Below, in pieces: positions 7,683 through 15,491 of a DNA stretch of 24,278 nucleotides. The notes under the pieces were generated by a model. The model was given only the letters and a program-made list of their open reading frames with translations, was not told the DNA's origin and ran no database searches. The DNA comes from Pseudomonadota bacterium. GTDB taxonomy: Bacteria > Pseudomonadota > Gammaproteobacteria > Burkholderiales > Burkholderiaceae_C. The stretch's first letter is position 1; every line of letters starts with the position of its first letter. The stretch covers positions 1 to 24,278 of the forward strand of contig JAEYRT010000088.1 in assembly GCA_023435325.1 (NCBI GenBank), in the 5' to 3' direction. Both the position numbers and the translations under genes were made by a program.

Positions 7683-8555
7683 TCAGGGCTGCGCAGCACG
7701 CAGCCAGGCCTCGATGTCCGCATAGTCCTGCACTGTGACAGGCACCATTTGGCGGTAATTTTTGGTCTCCAGCCAGGGCTGGATACGCGCTGGTTGTTCC
7801 AAAAACACGCGGGCAATGGCCTGCTTGAGGTCGGCGCACAGCCGCTGGTCCCAGACATAGGGGCTGGCCGTAATCGCGGGGGAGCGCCAGAGCGCACGCC
7901 CCGTAAAGTCGCCCACCTGATGACTGGCGACAAAGGCCGCATCCACCTTGCCCTTGCGCAGCGCAGCCAGGGCTTTGTCATGCCCACCCATGTACAGCAC
8001 ATGTCCAAAGAACTGCTCGATGCCATAGCCGGTCAGCTGCCGCACGGCCAAACGGGGAATGACTGCCCCGGACGTGCTGGCGGGGTCGGTCAATGCCACT
8101 TTCAGGCCGCGCAAGTCCTGCAGGCTGTGCGCTTTGGAGTTGGCCGCGACCAACAAGACCGAGTGGTACTGCGCCAGGGTATTGTGGTTGGAGAAAGCCG
8201 CAAATGGCTCAAACTGCCGGGAGCGCTGGCGCAACATGGCATAGCTGGCAGGACCGAGTTCAGCCACATGCGTCTGCCCGGACAGCAATCCCTCCACCAC
8301 AGCCGCATAGGAGGCCGCAGGCATCCACTGCACGGGCAGCGCGGTCGCTTCACGCAGGGCCTGCAGCAGGCTGGCCTGGCGTTCCTGCTTCAGACTGTTG
8401 GCATTTTTGGGAATCACGGCCAGGTGCAGCACGGGTGGTCGCACGCAGTTTGTGAGAGGTTGAGGTTCTCGTTCCCGATCCCGTTCCTGCGCTTGCGCCG
8501 CCATGGCACATGCCCCCAGCAGTGCTGCAACCGCATTCATCCACACCGTTTTCAT
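7683..8555 (-). CDS. PhnD-family periplasmic substrate-binding protein (phosphate/phosphite/phosphonate type)
   Basis: This 290-residue protein has a signal peptide (about 1-22, AQA cleavage site) and a PhnD-like two-lobed binding fold. Family segments are LLSGQTHVAELGPASYAML (90-108), LQDLRGLKVALTDPASTSG (145-163) and YMGGHDKALAALRKGKVDAAF (188-208). In relatives, residues in PASTSG and GGHD contact the phosphonate or phosphite ligand. No permease or ATPase gene of a transporter is nearby. The start codon overlaps the stop of the upstream GGDEF-EAL gene in an ATGA, so the two are made together. The likely role is sensing for that membrane protein rather than uptake, which is inference. The ligand is unknown and could be unrelated to phosphorus. 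Confidence 0.85.
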   Translation of the reverse strand: MKTVWMNAVAALLGACAMAAQAQERDREREPQPLTNCVRPPVLHLAVIPKNANSLKQERQASLLQALREATALPVQWMPAASYAAVVEGLLSGQTHVAELGPASYAMLRQRSRQFEPFAAFSNHNTLAQYHSVLLVAANSKAHSLQDLRGLKVALTDPASTSGAVIPRLAVRQLTGYGIEQFFGHVLYMGGHDKALAALRKGKVDAAFVASHQVGDFTGRALWRSPAITASPYVWDQRLCADLKQAIARVFLEQPARIQPWLETKNYRQMVPVTVQDYADIEAWLRAAQP

Positions 8556-10945
8556 GAGACTTCCATCACCTCTTGCTGCAACATGATTTGCGCTTTGGCA
8601 GCCGGCACCGGCCGGCTGAGAAAATAGCCCTGCACCACATCACAACCCGCTGTTTTCAGATACACCAGCTGGTCCATCAGCTCCACCCCTTCCGCCACCA
8701 CTTGCAGCTTGAGGTTGTGCGCCAAGGTGATGATGGAGGTCACCAGCACCCCAGCTTCCTTGCTGCTGCGCAACTCGTTCACAAAGGATTTGTCCAGCTT
8801 GATGGTGTTGATGGGCAAGGCGCGGATCTGGCTCAGGCTGGAAAACCCTGTTCCAAAGTCATCCAGACCAATTTGCACGCCCATGTTTTGCAATTGACTC
8901 AATACGCGCACCGCCAGCCCGACCGGCTCCACCAGACTGCTCTCGGTGATTTCCACCTCGATATCGCTGCCGCGCACGCCATTGCGCTGCAGGCAGGTGG
9001 CCACGCGCACCGGGAAGGCCGTGTCGCGCAGCTGCATGGGCGAGACATTGAAGGCAATCGGCACCACCGGCAGGCCTGCCAGACGCCAAGCCGCGATTTG
9101 TTCGCAGCACGCCTGCATGACCCAGTCACCCAAGGCTTCGATGTGGCCGTTCTCTTCTGCGAGCGGAATGAAATCCCCGGGATAGACCAGGCCCAGCTCC
9201 GGGTGCTCCCAGCGCACCAGGGCTTCAAAGCCCACCACCCGGCGGTCTTCCAGGCGCACCTTGGGCTGAAAGTGCAGCACCAGCTGGTTCTGCGCAATGG
9301 CTTGCGGCAGCTGGCGCGCCAGTCGGTAGCTGCGCTCGCGATCAGGATTGAGCAGGCTGTCGTAGTAGGTATAGCAGCAGCGCCCCGCTTTTTTGGAGGC
9401 ATACATGGCCGTGTCCGCGTGGCGGCAGAGCATGTGGGTGTCATGTCCATCCCGCGGGAAAAATGCAATACCGATGCTGGGCGACACCTGCAAGGCGTGA
9501 TCCACCAGGCCTTCGTAAGGCACTGACAAGCCTTCCACCAGCTTTTGCGCCAACACATCCATATCGGTCATGCGCTCCATGGCCGTGACCAGCACGGCAA
9601 ACTCGTCTCCGCCCATGCGGGCGATGATGTCGCTGCTGCGCAGCAGTTGCTGCAGACGCTGTGCCACTTGCTGCAGCAAGGCATCCCCCACATGGTGCCC
9701 CAGGGTGTCGTTGATGTGCTTGAAGCGGTCCAGATCCAGATACAGCAGCGCGTAATGCTTGCGGCTGCGCCGCGCCAGCGCCAGATGACTGGTCACCAGC
9801 TCATGGAACATGCGCCGGTTGTACAGGCCAGTGAGGTGATCGGTGGCCGCCAGATCCAGCGCGCGCTGTTTTTCGCTCTCCAGCTGGGCAATCAATTCCT
9901 GCTTGTCGTGGTCCGCCTTGGTCAGGGCATTGAACAGCTTCAGGCGCCGCTGCATGGTACGTAGCAACAAGCCGGTAGCCAGCACGGCCAGCACGCTCAC
10001 CACGCTCAGCTGCCACCATGAACGGCTGGCGTTGGCTTCATGAGCGGCATACACCTCTTGCCACTGACGGCTCACGACCACCGTAAACGGCAGGTGATTG
10101 GCCCGGTGATAGCTCACCAAACGCGGCTCGGCGTGGCCCATCCATGCCGATTGCGAACTGCTCAAATGCATCAGATCGGCGAACTCCGCCAGTTTGTTGG
10201 CCGCGCGTGGCGACAACATGCCGCCAGCGGCCATGGCCGCCACCACGCTGCCATCGGATGCCAGCAGATGGATGCTGCCACTGTCGCCCACCTCCATGTC
10301 TTGGTACAGACTCAGGAAATAGCCCATGTCCATGGTCAGCAACAAATAGCCCTGGACAGTACCGGCCTCATCGCCCAGACACAGCATCAGCGGCACCTGC
10401 CATGCCTGCTCCGCACTGGTGATGGGCTGGATGTTGTTGTGCATCAACACCACGCCTGCACTCGCCCTGCAGGTGTTTGGCAGGGTGGTCAGCAAAGATT
10501 GCGTATGCTGTGCATCAAAACTTCGGCTCAACGCCGAAACCACCTGCCCAGGCACCATCTGCAGATTGCGATCCAGCAAGGTAAAGCGCAAGAACACCTG
10601 ATCGCGCTCCAGCATCACGGCCAGTTGAGACTGCCACTGCACACTGCCTGTCAGCCCTTCTCGCGCCACCACGCCCATGAGCTGTGCTTTTTCAATCACC
10701 TGGCGCAAGTTCTCGGAAACAATCGCTGCCAGTCCGGCCTGCTGCATGCGTGCAGCCTGTTCCACTTGGCTGCGCTGCTCCAACAGATGCTTATCGGTTT
10801 TCCACCACGACATGGCCATGCCCAGCAACACCAAGGCCACAATGGCCAGATGCTGCGGATGCCATCCACTGCCCCAGCGCCGCAGCGCAGCCAGCAAATC
10901 CGTGATTCTTCGTGATCGGTAGAAAGGCAGAGCGGGAGAATGCAT
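8552..10945 (-). CDS. Membrane GGDEF-EAL protein with periplasmic dCache-like sensor domain
   Basis: The 797-residue protein can in principle make and break cyclic-di-GMP. A transmembrane helix at about 32-48 is followed by a 260-residue periplasmic region with a dCache-like end (MDMGYFLSLYQDMEVGDSGS near 205-224) and a second helix at 312-329. The GGDEF domain is intact (GGDEF 445-449) with an RxxD inhibitory site at 436-439. The EAL domain keeps EAL 574-576, Asn633, Glu665, DDFGTG 695-700, Lys716 and the AEGVE near 751, so both activities look possible. I start at ATG 10945; the upstream in-frame TTG at 11008 precedes the candidate Pho box. The PhnD-type gene overlaps its stop. No clear ribosome binding site precedes the ATG. 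Confidence 0.9.
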   Translation of the reverse strand: MHSPALPFYRSRRITDLLAALRRWGSGWHPQHLAIVALVLLGMAMSWWKTDKHLLEQRSQVEQAARMQQAGLAAIVSENLRQVIEKAQLMGVVAREGLTGSVQWQSQLAVMLERDQVFLRFTLLDRNLQMVPGQVVSALSRSFDAQHTQSLLTTLPNTCRASAGVVLMHNNIQPITSAEQAWQVPLMLCLGDEAGTVQGYLLLTMDMGYFLSLYQDMEVGDSGSIHLLASDGSVVAAMAAGGMLSPRAANKLAEFADLMHLSSSQSAWMGHAEPRLVSYHRANHLPFTVVVSRQWQEVYAAHEANASRSWWQLSVVSVLAVLATGLLLRTMQRRLKLFNALTKADHDKQELIAQLESEKQRALDLAATDHLTGLYNRRMFHELVTSHLALARRSRKHYALLYLDLDRFKHINDTLGHHVGDALLQQVAQRLQQLLRSSDIIARMGGDEFAVLVTAMERMTDMDVLAQKLVEGLSVPYEGLVDHALQVSPSIGIAFFPRDGHDTHMLCRHADTAMYASKKAGRCCYTYYDSLLNPDRERSYRLARQLPQAIAQNQLVLHFQPKVRLEDRRVVGFEALVRWEHPELGLVYPGDFIPLAEENGHIEALGDWVMQACCEQIAAWRLAGLPVVPIAFNVSPMQLRDTAFPVRVATCLQRNGVRGSDIEVEITESSLVEPVGLAVRVLSQLQNMGVQIGLDDFGTGFSSLSQIRALPINTIKLDKSFVNELRSSKEAGVLVTSIITLAHNLKLQVVAEGVELMDQLVYLKTAGCDVVQGYFLSRPVPAAKAQIMLQQEVMEVS

Positions 10946-10970
10946 ACAAGCACAAGACAGAGTGCTTGAA

Positions 10971-10976
10971 ATTCTG
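10971..10976 (-). promoter_or_regulatory. Candidate -10 element of the GGDEF-EAL/PhnD operon
   Basis: CAGAAT on the minus strand matches TATAAT at 4 of 6 positions and lies exactly 10 bp beyond the second half of the candidate Pho box, the usual spacing in PhoB-activated promoters. Transcription would begin about 25 bases before ATG 10945. A weak -10 with no -35 is expected for an activator-dependent promoter. Confidence 0.45.
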
Positions 10977-10986
10977 TAGCAATGCC

Positions 10987-11004
10987 GTGACAGACTGGTG
11001 ACAG
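10987..11004 (-). promoter_or_regulatory. Candidate PhoB-binding site (Pho box)
   Basis: On the minus strand the sequence is CTGTCAC-CAGT-CTGTCAC: two identical heptamers separated by 4 bp, period 11. The PhoB consensus is CTGTCAT, a 4-bp AT-rich spacer, then CTGTCA(C/T). Thirteen of 14 heptamer positions match; the spacer is not AT-rich. It lies 41 bp upstream of the GGDEF-EAL start and 10 bp from a -10-like hexamer. Confidence 0.6.
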
Positions 11005-11047
11005 GCAATGCCGCTCGGCACCTCAGCCGGCTTGGCGCTTGGCCCGC

Positions 11048-12277
11048 CTACCCGAAGAACCAGTAGGTCACAGCAATCGCCGCCACCACGCCGGCCAGTT
11101 CCGCAGCCAGGGCGCAGGGCACGGCATGGCGTGCTTTCTGAATGCCGACGGCGCCAAAGTACACGGCCAGCACGTAGAACGTGGTTTCCGTGCTGCCCTG
11201 AATGGTGGCAGCCGCCAGCGCCGCAAAGCTGTCCACGCCTTGGCTTTGCATGGTTTCGATCAACATGGCACGCGCCGCGCTGCCCGAGAACGGTTTCACC
11301 AGCGCCGTGGGCAAGGCATCGACGAAGCGCCCATCCATGCCCGCGAACTGCACACACCAGCGAATGCCATCGAGCACATAGTCCAGCGCACCCGAAGCGC
11401 GGAAGACGCCGACCGCACAGAGCATGGCCACCAGGTACGGCAGCAAGCCCTTGGCCACGTCAAAACCCTCCTTGGCGCCTGCAATAAAGCTGTCGTAGAC
11501 CGGCACTTTTTTGTATGCCCCCAGGCAGACAAACAACAGGATCAAGCCAAACAGCGTGAAATTGCCCAACAAGGAAGACAGCGATGCCAAGGCTGCTGCA
11601 CTCAAACTGGCCAGCAGCGCCATGAATGCGCCCAGTGCCAATGCCACTGGCAACAAATAGGCCAGCACCACAGGACTGAAAATGGGCAGGCGCTGCACCA
11701 GCGCAACGGCCAGCAGACCGACCAGCGTTGATGCTGACGTGGCCAGCAGAATCGGCAGGAACACCAGCGTTGGATCGGCCGCACCCTGCTGCATGCGGTA
11801 CATGAAAATGGTGACCGGCAGCAGCGTCAGCGACGAAGCGTTGAGCACCAAAAACAAGATCTGCGCATTGGTGGCGCTATCGGGCCTGGGGTTCAGCTCC
11901 TGCAACGCCTTCATGGCCTTCAGGCCCATGGGGGTGGCTGCGTTGTCCAGCCCCAGCCCATTGGCCGCAAAGTTCAGCGTGATCAGGCCCAGCGCAGGAT
12001 GCCCGCGCGGCACTTCGGGCATGAGCTTGGCGAACAGCGGCCCCAACACCCTGGCCAGCCACTGCACCACGCCCGCCTCTTCGGCAATGCGCAAAAAGCC
12101 CAGCCACAAGGTAAGCGTGCCGAACAGCAGCACCATGACCTCGACCGACAGCTTGGCCATGGCAAACAGTGCCTGCACCATCTGTGCAAACACTTGTGGC
12201 TGCCCACCGACCAGCCATTGGGCCAGCGCGGCAAGGGCCGCCACAATAAAAAAGCCCAACCAGAGGATGTTGAGCAT
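11048..12277 (-). CDS. Fused SpmA-SpmB (nucleoside-recognition 'Gate' domain) membrane protein
   Basis: This 409-residue, very hydrophobic protein has many predicted membrane helices and resembles a fusion of the SpmA and SpmB spore-maturation proteins. The SpmA-like half contains LNFAANGLGLDNAATPMGLKAM near residues 103-124. The SpmB-like half contains VPVYDSFIAGAKEGFDVAKGLLPYLVAM near 259-286 and KPFSGSAARAML near 336-347, with STETTFYVLAVYFG near 370. Bacillus SpmA and SpmB are needed for spore core dehydration, but fused homologues are widespread in non-sporulating proteobacteria, where their transport role is not known. It starts 25 bases after the rpiA stop, so the two probably share a transcript. 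Confidence 0.88.
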   Translation of the reverse strand: MLNILWLGFFIVAALAALAQWLVGGQPQVFAQMVQALFAMAKLSVEVMVLLFGTLTLWLGFLRIAEEAGVVQWLARVLGPLFAKLMPEVPRGHPALGLITLNFAANGLGLDNAATPMGLKAMKALQELNPRPDSATNAQILFLVLNASSLTLLPVTIFMYRMQQGAADPTLVFLPILLATSASTLVGLLAVALVQRLPIFSPVVLAYLLPVALALGAFMALLASLSAAALASLSSLLGNFTLFGLILLFVCLGAYKKVPVYDSFIAGAKEGFDVAKGLLPYLVAMLCAVGVFRASGALDYVLDGIRWCVQFAGMDGRFVDALPTALVKPFSGSAARAMLIETMQSQGVDSFAALAAATIQGSTETTFYVLAVYFGAVGIQKARHAVPCALAAELAGVVAAIAVTYWFFG

Positions 12278-12301
12278 GGTGCGGTCGCCCTGGTGTGCGA
12301 A

Positions 12302-12994
12302 TCAGTAGGTGAAGGTCTTCACGCCTGCCGCCGTACCCATCAGGCAGACATGGGCCTTCTGGTGCGCGAACACACCCACGGTCACTACACCCGGCCACTG
12401 GTTGACTTCGCTTTCAAACGCCAGCGGATCGGTGATGGCCAGACCGCGCACATCCAGAATGTGCTGGCCGTTGTCGGTCACCAGCGGCTGACCGTCCTTC
12501 ATGCGGATGGTGGCGGTGCCGCCCATGGCTTCAAACTTGCGCGCGATTTGGGCAGCGGCCATGGGGATGACTTCCACGGGCAGCGGGAACTTGCCCAAGG
12601 CTTGCACCAGCTTGGATTCATCGACGATGCAGACAAACTGCTTCGCCAGCGCTGCCACGATCTTCTCGCGCGTCAGCGCTGCGCCGCCGCCCTTGACCAT
12701 GTAGCCCTTGCCGTCGATTTCGTCAGCGCCGTCGATGTAGACCGACAGGCTTTGCACTTCGTTGGCATCGAACACCGTAATGCCCAGCGCCTTCAGGCGT
12801 TCGGTGCTGGCCACCGAGCTGGACACCGCGCCCTTGATCTGGTCCTTCATCGTCGCCAGCGCATCAATGAACTTGTTGACTGTGGAGCCTGTGCCCACAC
12901 CCACAATCTCGCCGGGCACAACATAGTGCAAAGCGGCCTGGCCGACCAAAGTTTTCAATTCATCTTGAGTAAGAGGAGCAGTAGGTGTCGTCAT
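12302..12994 (-). CDS. rpiA: Ribose-5-phosphate isomerase A
   Basis: RpiA interconverts ribose-5-phosphate and ribulose-5-phosphate in the non-oxidative pentose phosphate pathway. The 230-residue protein is of normal length, with the phosphate-binding loop GVGTGSTVN (32-40), DGADEID (88-94) and KGGGAALTREK (101-111) that includes the catalytic glutamate (Glu110). It leads a minus-strand set with the SpmAB-type gene. Its ATG is only 34 bases from that of the divergent pyrD gene, so the promoters of the two genes must overlap or extend into each other's coding sequence. Confidence 0.97.
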   Translation of the reverse strand: MTTPTAPLTQDELKTLVGQAALHYVVPGEIVGVGTGSTVNKFIDALATMKDQIKGAVSSSVASTERLKALGITVFDANEVQSLSVYIDGADEIDGKGYMVKGGGAALTREKIVAALAKQFVCIVDESKLVQALGKFPLPVEVIPMAAAQIARKFEAMGGTATIRMKDGQPLVTDNGQHILDVRGLAITDPLAFESEVNQWPGVVTVGVFAHQKAHVCLMGTAAGVKTFTY

Positions 12995-13028
12995 GGGAGA
13001 ATCCGGTTAATCCTTCGAATTATTCCCT

Positions 13029-14075
13029 ATGTCACTGATCCCCTACGCACTCGTGCGACCCTTTCTCTTTGGTATGGACCCCGAGCAGGCCCATGACTTC
13101 ACCATGAACACCTTGGCCAAGGGCCAGGGCACGCCGCTGCAGCTGGCGTGGTCAGCGCCTCTGGTGGAGGACCCCATAACATTGGCCGGGTTGAAATTCC
13201 CCAACCGCGTGGGCATGGCCGCCGGCCTGGACAAGAATGCACGTTGCATCGATGCGCTGGCTGCCTTGGGTTTTGGTTTTGTCGAGGTGGGCACGGTCAC
13301 GCCCATGGGCCAGCCCGGCAACCCCAAGCCACGCATGTTCCGCATTCCAGCGGCCAAGGGCCTGATCAACCGTCTGGGCTTCAACAACGACGGGCTGGAT
13401 GCCTTTATCGCCAACGTCAAGAAATCCACCGTGCGTGCTCAGGGCAAGCCCATGCTGCTGGGTCTGAACATTGGCAAGAATGCGGCCACGCCCATTGAGC
13501 AAGCCACCAATGACTACCTGATTTGCCTGGAAGGCGTGTACCCCCATGCCGACTATGTGACTGTCAACATCAGCTCGCCCAACACCAAGAACCTGCGCGC
13601 CTTGCAAAGTGACGAAGCGCTGGACGGCTTGCTCAGCGCCATCGCCGACAAGCGCGAACAACTGGCTGCGCAACAGGGCCGGCGCGTGCCGATTTTTGTG
13701 AAGATTGCGCCCGATCTGGACGAGGAACAGGTCAAGGTGATTGCCGCCACCCTGCAGCGCCACGGCATGGACGGCGTGATTGCCACCAACACCACGCTCA
13801 GCCGCGATGCCGTCAAGGGCATGCAGCACGGTGAAGAGGCTGGCGGTCTGAGCGGCGCGCCAGCTTTCGAAGCCAGCAACCGCGTCATCAGCCAACTGCG
13901 TGCTGCACTGGGCAAGGACTACCCGATCATCGGCGTGGGCGGCATCATGAGCGGCGAAGATGCCGCCGCCAAGATCCGCGCGGGCGCGGATGTGGTGCAG
14001 ATTTACAGCGGCCTGATCTATGCCGGTCCAGGCTTGGTGACGGATGCTGCCAAGGCCATCAAAGCCATGGCTTAA
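13029..14075 (+). CDS. pyrD: Dihydroorotate dehydrogenase (quinone), class 2
   Basis: PyrD oxidises dihydroorotate to orotate, using FMN and membrane quinone, in pyrimidine synthesis. The 348-residue protein has the class-2 N-terminal membrane-contact helices (about 1-40) and FMN-site motifs: AGLDKNA (65-71), VGTVTPMGQPGNPKPR (87-102) and INRLGFNN (113-120). NISSPNT (180-186) holds the class-2 catalytic Ser183. GGIMSGEDA and YSGLIYAGPG lie near the C-terminus. The ATG at 13029 has no clear ribosome binding site; the 5' leader must be very short unless transcription starts within rpiA. Confidence 0.97.
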   Translation: MSLIPYALVRPFLFGMDPEQAHDFTMNTLAKGQGTPLQLAWSAPLVEDPITLAGLKFPNRVGMAAGLDKNARCIDALAALGFGFVEVGTVTPMGQPGNPKPRMFRIPAAKGLINRLGFNNDGLDAFIANVKKSTVRAQGKPMLLGLNIGKNAATPIEQATNDYLICLEGVYPHADYVTVNISSPNTKNLRALQSDEALDGLLSAIADKREQLAAQQGRRVPIFVKIAPDLDEEQVKVIAATLQRHGMDGVIATNTTLSRDAVKGMQHGEEAGGLSGAPAFEASNRVISQLRAALGKDYPIIGVGGIMSGEDAAAKIRAGADVVQIYSGLIYAGPGLVTDAAKAIKAMA

Positions 14076-14081
14076 AAAAAA

Positions 14082-14163
14082 TATAGCTGCTAACGCTTGG
14101 TTGTAGCCAATTTCAGAATTAAACCTATCTGAAACCCCCATCAATCAAGCGCAAGCAGCTATA
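14082..14163. repeat. Inverted-repeat element, copy 2 (TAGCTGCTAACGCT family)
   Basis: The left arm TATAGCTGCTAACGCTTG (14082-14099) and right arm CAAGCGCAAGCAGCTATA (14146-14163) pair at 16 of 18 positions. The arms match those of copy 1 at 5558-5640, while the interior differs apart from a short segment next to the right arm (CATCAATCAAG here, CCATCAAG in copy 1). It lies between the convergent pyrD and YqjK-like genes and abuts a terminator. Confidence 0.8.
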
Positions 14164-14186
14164 AAAAAGCCCAGTCAAGCTGGGCT
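14163..14186 (-). terminator. Rho-independent terminator of the yqj gene set
   Basis: AGCCCAG (14168-14174) and CTGGGCT (14180-14186) form a 7-bp stem with a 5-base loop. On the minus strand it runs into a stretch of six T (14163-14168), so it fits the YqjK-like gene ending at 14233. There is no T-run on the plus side for pyrD. Confidence 0.8.
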
Positions 14187-14232
14187 CAGTGATAGATGGC
14201 AAACGCCAGAGGGCCAGCGACAGGCCCTGGGC

Positions 14233-14607
14233 TCAGCGCTTGAGCTTGCTGATCACCGGCAGCGCCACCGCAGCAAAGCGCAGCAGCTTGCGTGGCCCGA
14301 TCATCAGCGCAAGCCCGGCCACCGCAGCGGTCGCAACAGGATGCAGTTTGGCAAAGACCATCAGCCGCTCAGGCAATGGTGCATCTGCCGGCACACTATG
14401 GGCCTGTGCGCGCAATGCCTTGGTCTGTGCATGGGCCTGCTGGGTCGCAGCCAGGCGATCGCGTTGCATGGCAATGCGCTTGAGCACTTCCCGCTCCTGC
14501 TCCCCGGCGTTGAGCCAGCGCGCATCCTGCTCGAGCGCAGCAAGCGCCGTGACCGGCAGTGCCGGCTCTTCGGGACGAACCAACGTAGAAGGCGCAACAG
14601 TATTCAC
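14233..14607 (-). CDS. Small YqjK-like membrane-associated protein
   Basis: The 124-residue product is not strongly recognisable by sequence. It has a charged, Gln/Arg-rich helical middle (about 25-70) and a weakly hydrophobic segment near 90-104 (HPVATAAVAGLALMIGP), ending in a basic tail. I call it YqjK-like from its position after YqjD- and YqjE-like genes, the order seen in E. coli yqjCDEK. It starts with GTG (14605-14607), set by AAGGAG 5 bases upstream, and the GTGA overlaps the YqjE stop. Function unknown. Confidence 0.7.
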   Translation of the reverse strand: MNTVAPSTLVRPEEPALPVTALAALEQDARWLNAGEQEREVLKRIAMQRDRLAATQQAHAQTKALRAQAHSVPADAPLPERLMVFAKLHPVATAAVAGLALMIGPRKLLRFAAVALPVISKLKR

Positions 14608-14999
14608 AGTTTCTCCTTGATGACAGTCCAGTCGCGGGCCAGTTCAGCGCGTGTCAGGGCAAACGGGTTGGTGGACTTGCGCAGGACCGACAACAGCACC
14701 AGCAAAGTGCTCACCCAGGCCAGCATCCATACACCCGCAATGACCCAGGCAACCACTGTGCGCTGAGGCGAATCCCAAAAATGCACCAGCACCGCCAGGG
14801 ACAGCAGCACCAGCGCCACGATCGTCAGCCCCCCCATCACCACACCCAGCACCAAAATGGTCTGCAGGCGCTTTTTCTGTGCGCCCCATTCCAGGCGCGC
14901 CAGTGCAAGGCGATCTTCCGCGGCTATGGCGCCTTCATTGAGATTGGCCCGCATGCGGGCTACAAAACTATCCAATCCAATTGCTGACATCCAGTTCAC
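14604..14999 (-). CDS. yqjE: YqjE/phage-holin superfamily III inner-membrane protein
   Basis: This 131-residue protein has two predicted membrane helices (about 47-72 and 82-104) after an amphipathic N-terminus with EDRLALARLEWGAQKKRL, typical of the YqjE (DUF1469, 'phage holin family') group. Members are bacterial membrane proteins of unknown function often encoded beside YqjD; the 'holin' name does not imply a phage here. The start is GTG 14999 because AAAGGA lies 8 bases upstream. The ATG three codons later is too far from that site. Confidence 0.85.
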   Translation of the reverse strand: MNWMSAIGLDSFVARMRANLNEGAIAAEDRLALARLEWGAQKKRLQTILVLGVVMGGLTIVALVLLSLAVLVHFWDSPQRTVVAWVIAGVWMLAWVSTLLVLLSVLRKSTNPFALTRAELARDWTVIKEKL

Positions 15000-15053
15000 G
15001 GCAGGTTTCCTTTGTGCTGAGGGTTTGCGACAGGGGCAGTCCGGTTCACGGGT

Positions 15054-15365
15054 TTAGCGACGCGCCAGCAAAAAGCCCAGCAATGCCCCTACCGCCAATG
15101 CCGCACCGGCCACACGCCAGGGCTCGTCGTGCGCATAACGGTCGGCAGCGTAAGCAGCCTCCTTGGCCTGGCGGGCAGCCTCCTGCGCAGCATGGACGGC
15201 CGATTCGCGTGCCTGATACACGCCGTCATCCAGCTTCTGGCGCAGCACATTGATCTGGGGAATGGAATCCAGGTCCTTGCTGGCCAGCAGACCGCGCACA
15301 TCGGTCACCAGCTTTTCCAGATCGGCTTGGGCAGAAGAAACTTTGTCGGAAACGGAAAATGGCAT
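15054..15365 (-). CDS. yqjD: YqjD/ElaB-family (DUF883) tail-anchored membrane protein
   Basis: The 103-residue protein has a long amphipathic helix (about 8-78) rich in Ala, Gln, Lys and Asp, then EPWRVAG and a C-terminal membrane anchor (about 84-101) ending ARR. This is the architecture of DUF883 proteins. E. coli YqjD and ElaB are anchored in the inner membrane and bind ribosomes in stationary phase, so a similar role is possible. AAAGG lies 7 bases before the ATG. It is the first gene of the yqjD-yqjE-yqjK-like set, 53 bases before YqjE. Confidence 0.88.
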   Translation of the reverse strand: MPFSVSDKVSSAQADLEKLVTDVRGLLASKDLDSIPQINVLRQKLDDGVYQARESAVHAAQEAARQAKEAAYAADRYAHDEPWRVAGAALAVGALLGFLLARR

Positions 15366-15491
15366 GGTCTAGCCTTTCTTATAAGGTTGGTAATACGATC
15401 TGCACAAACACGTCTGTGCTTGCGTTGTGGAGCATAAGCCCATCTTATCCAATGGAAAACGGCGCACCAAGTCAGTCTATGCCGCACAAAA

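Noticed and set aside
10946..11008. TTG start at 11008 for the GGDEF-EAL protein
   Set aside because: It would put the candidate Pho box and -10 inside the coding sequence and add 21 residues that look non-native; ATG 10945 fits better.
14604..14999. Prophage remnant suggested by a 'phage holin family' protein
   Set aside because: The YqjE group is a chromosomal membrane family, here in its usual yqjDEK context with no phage genes around.
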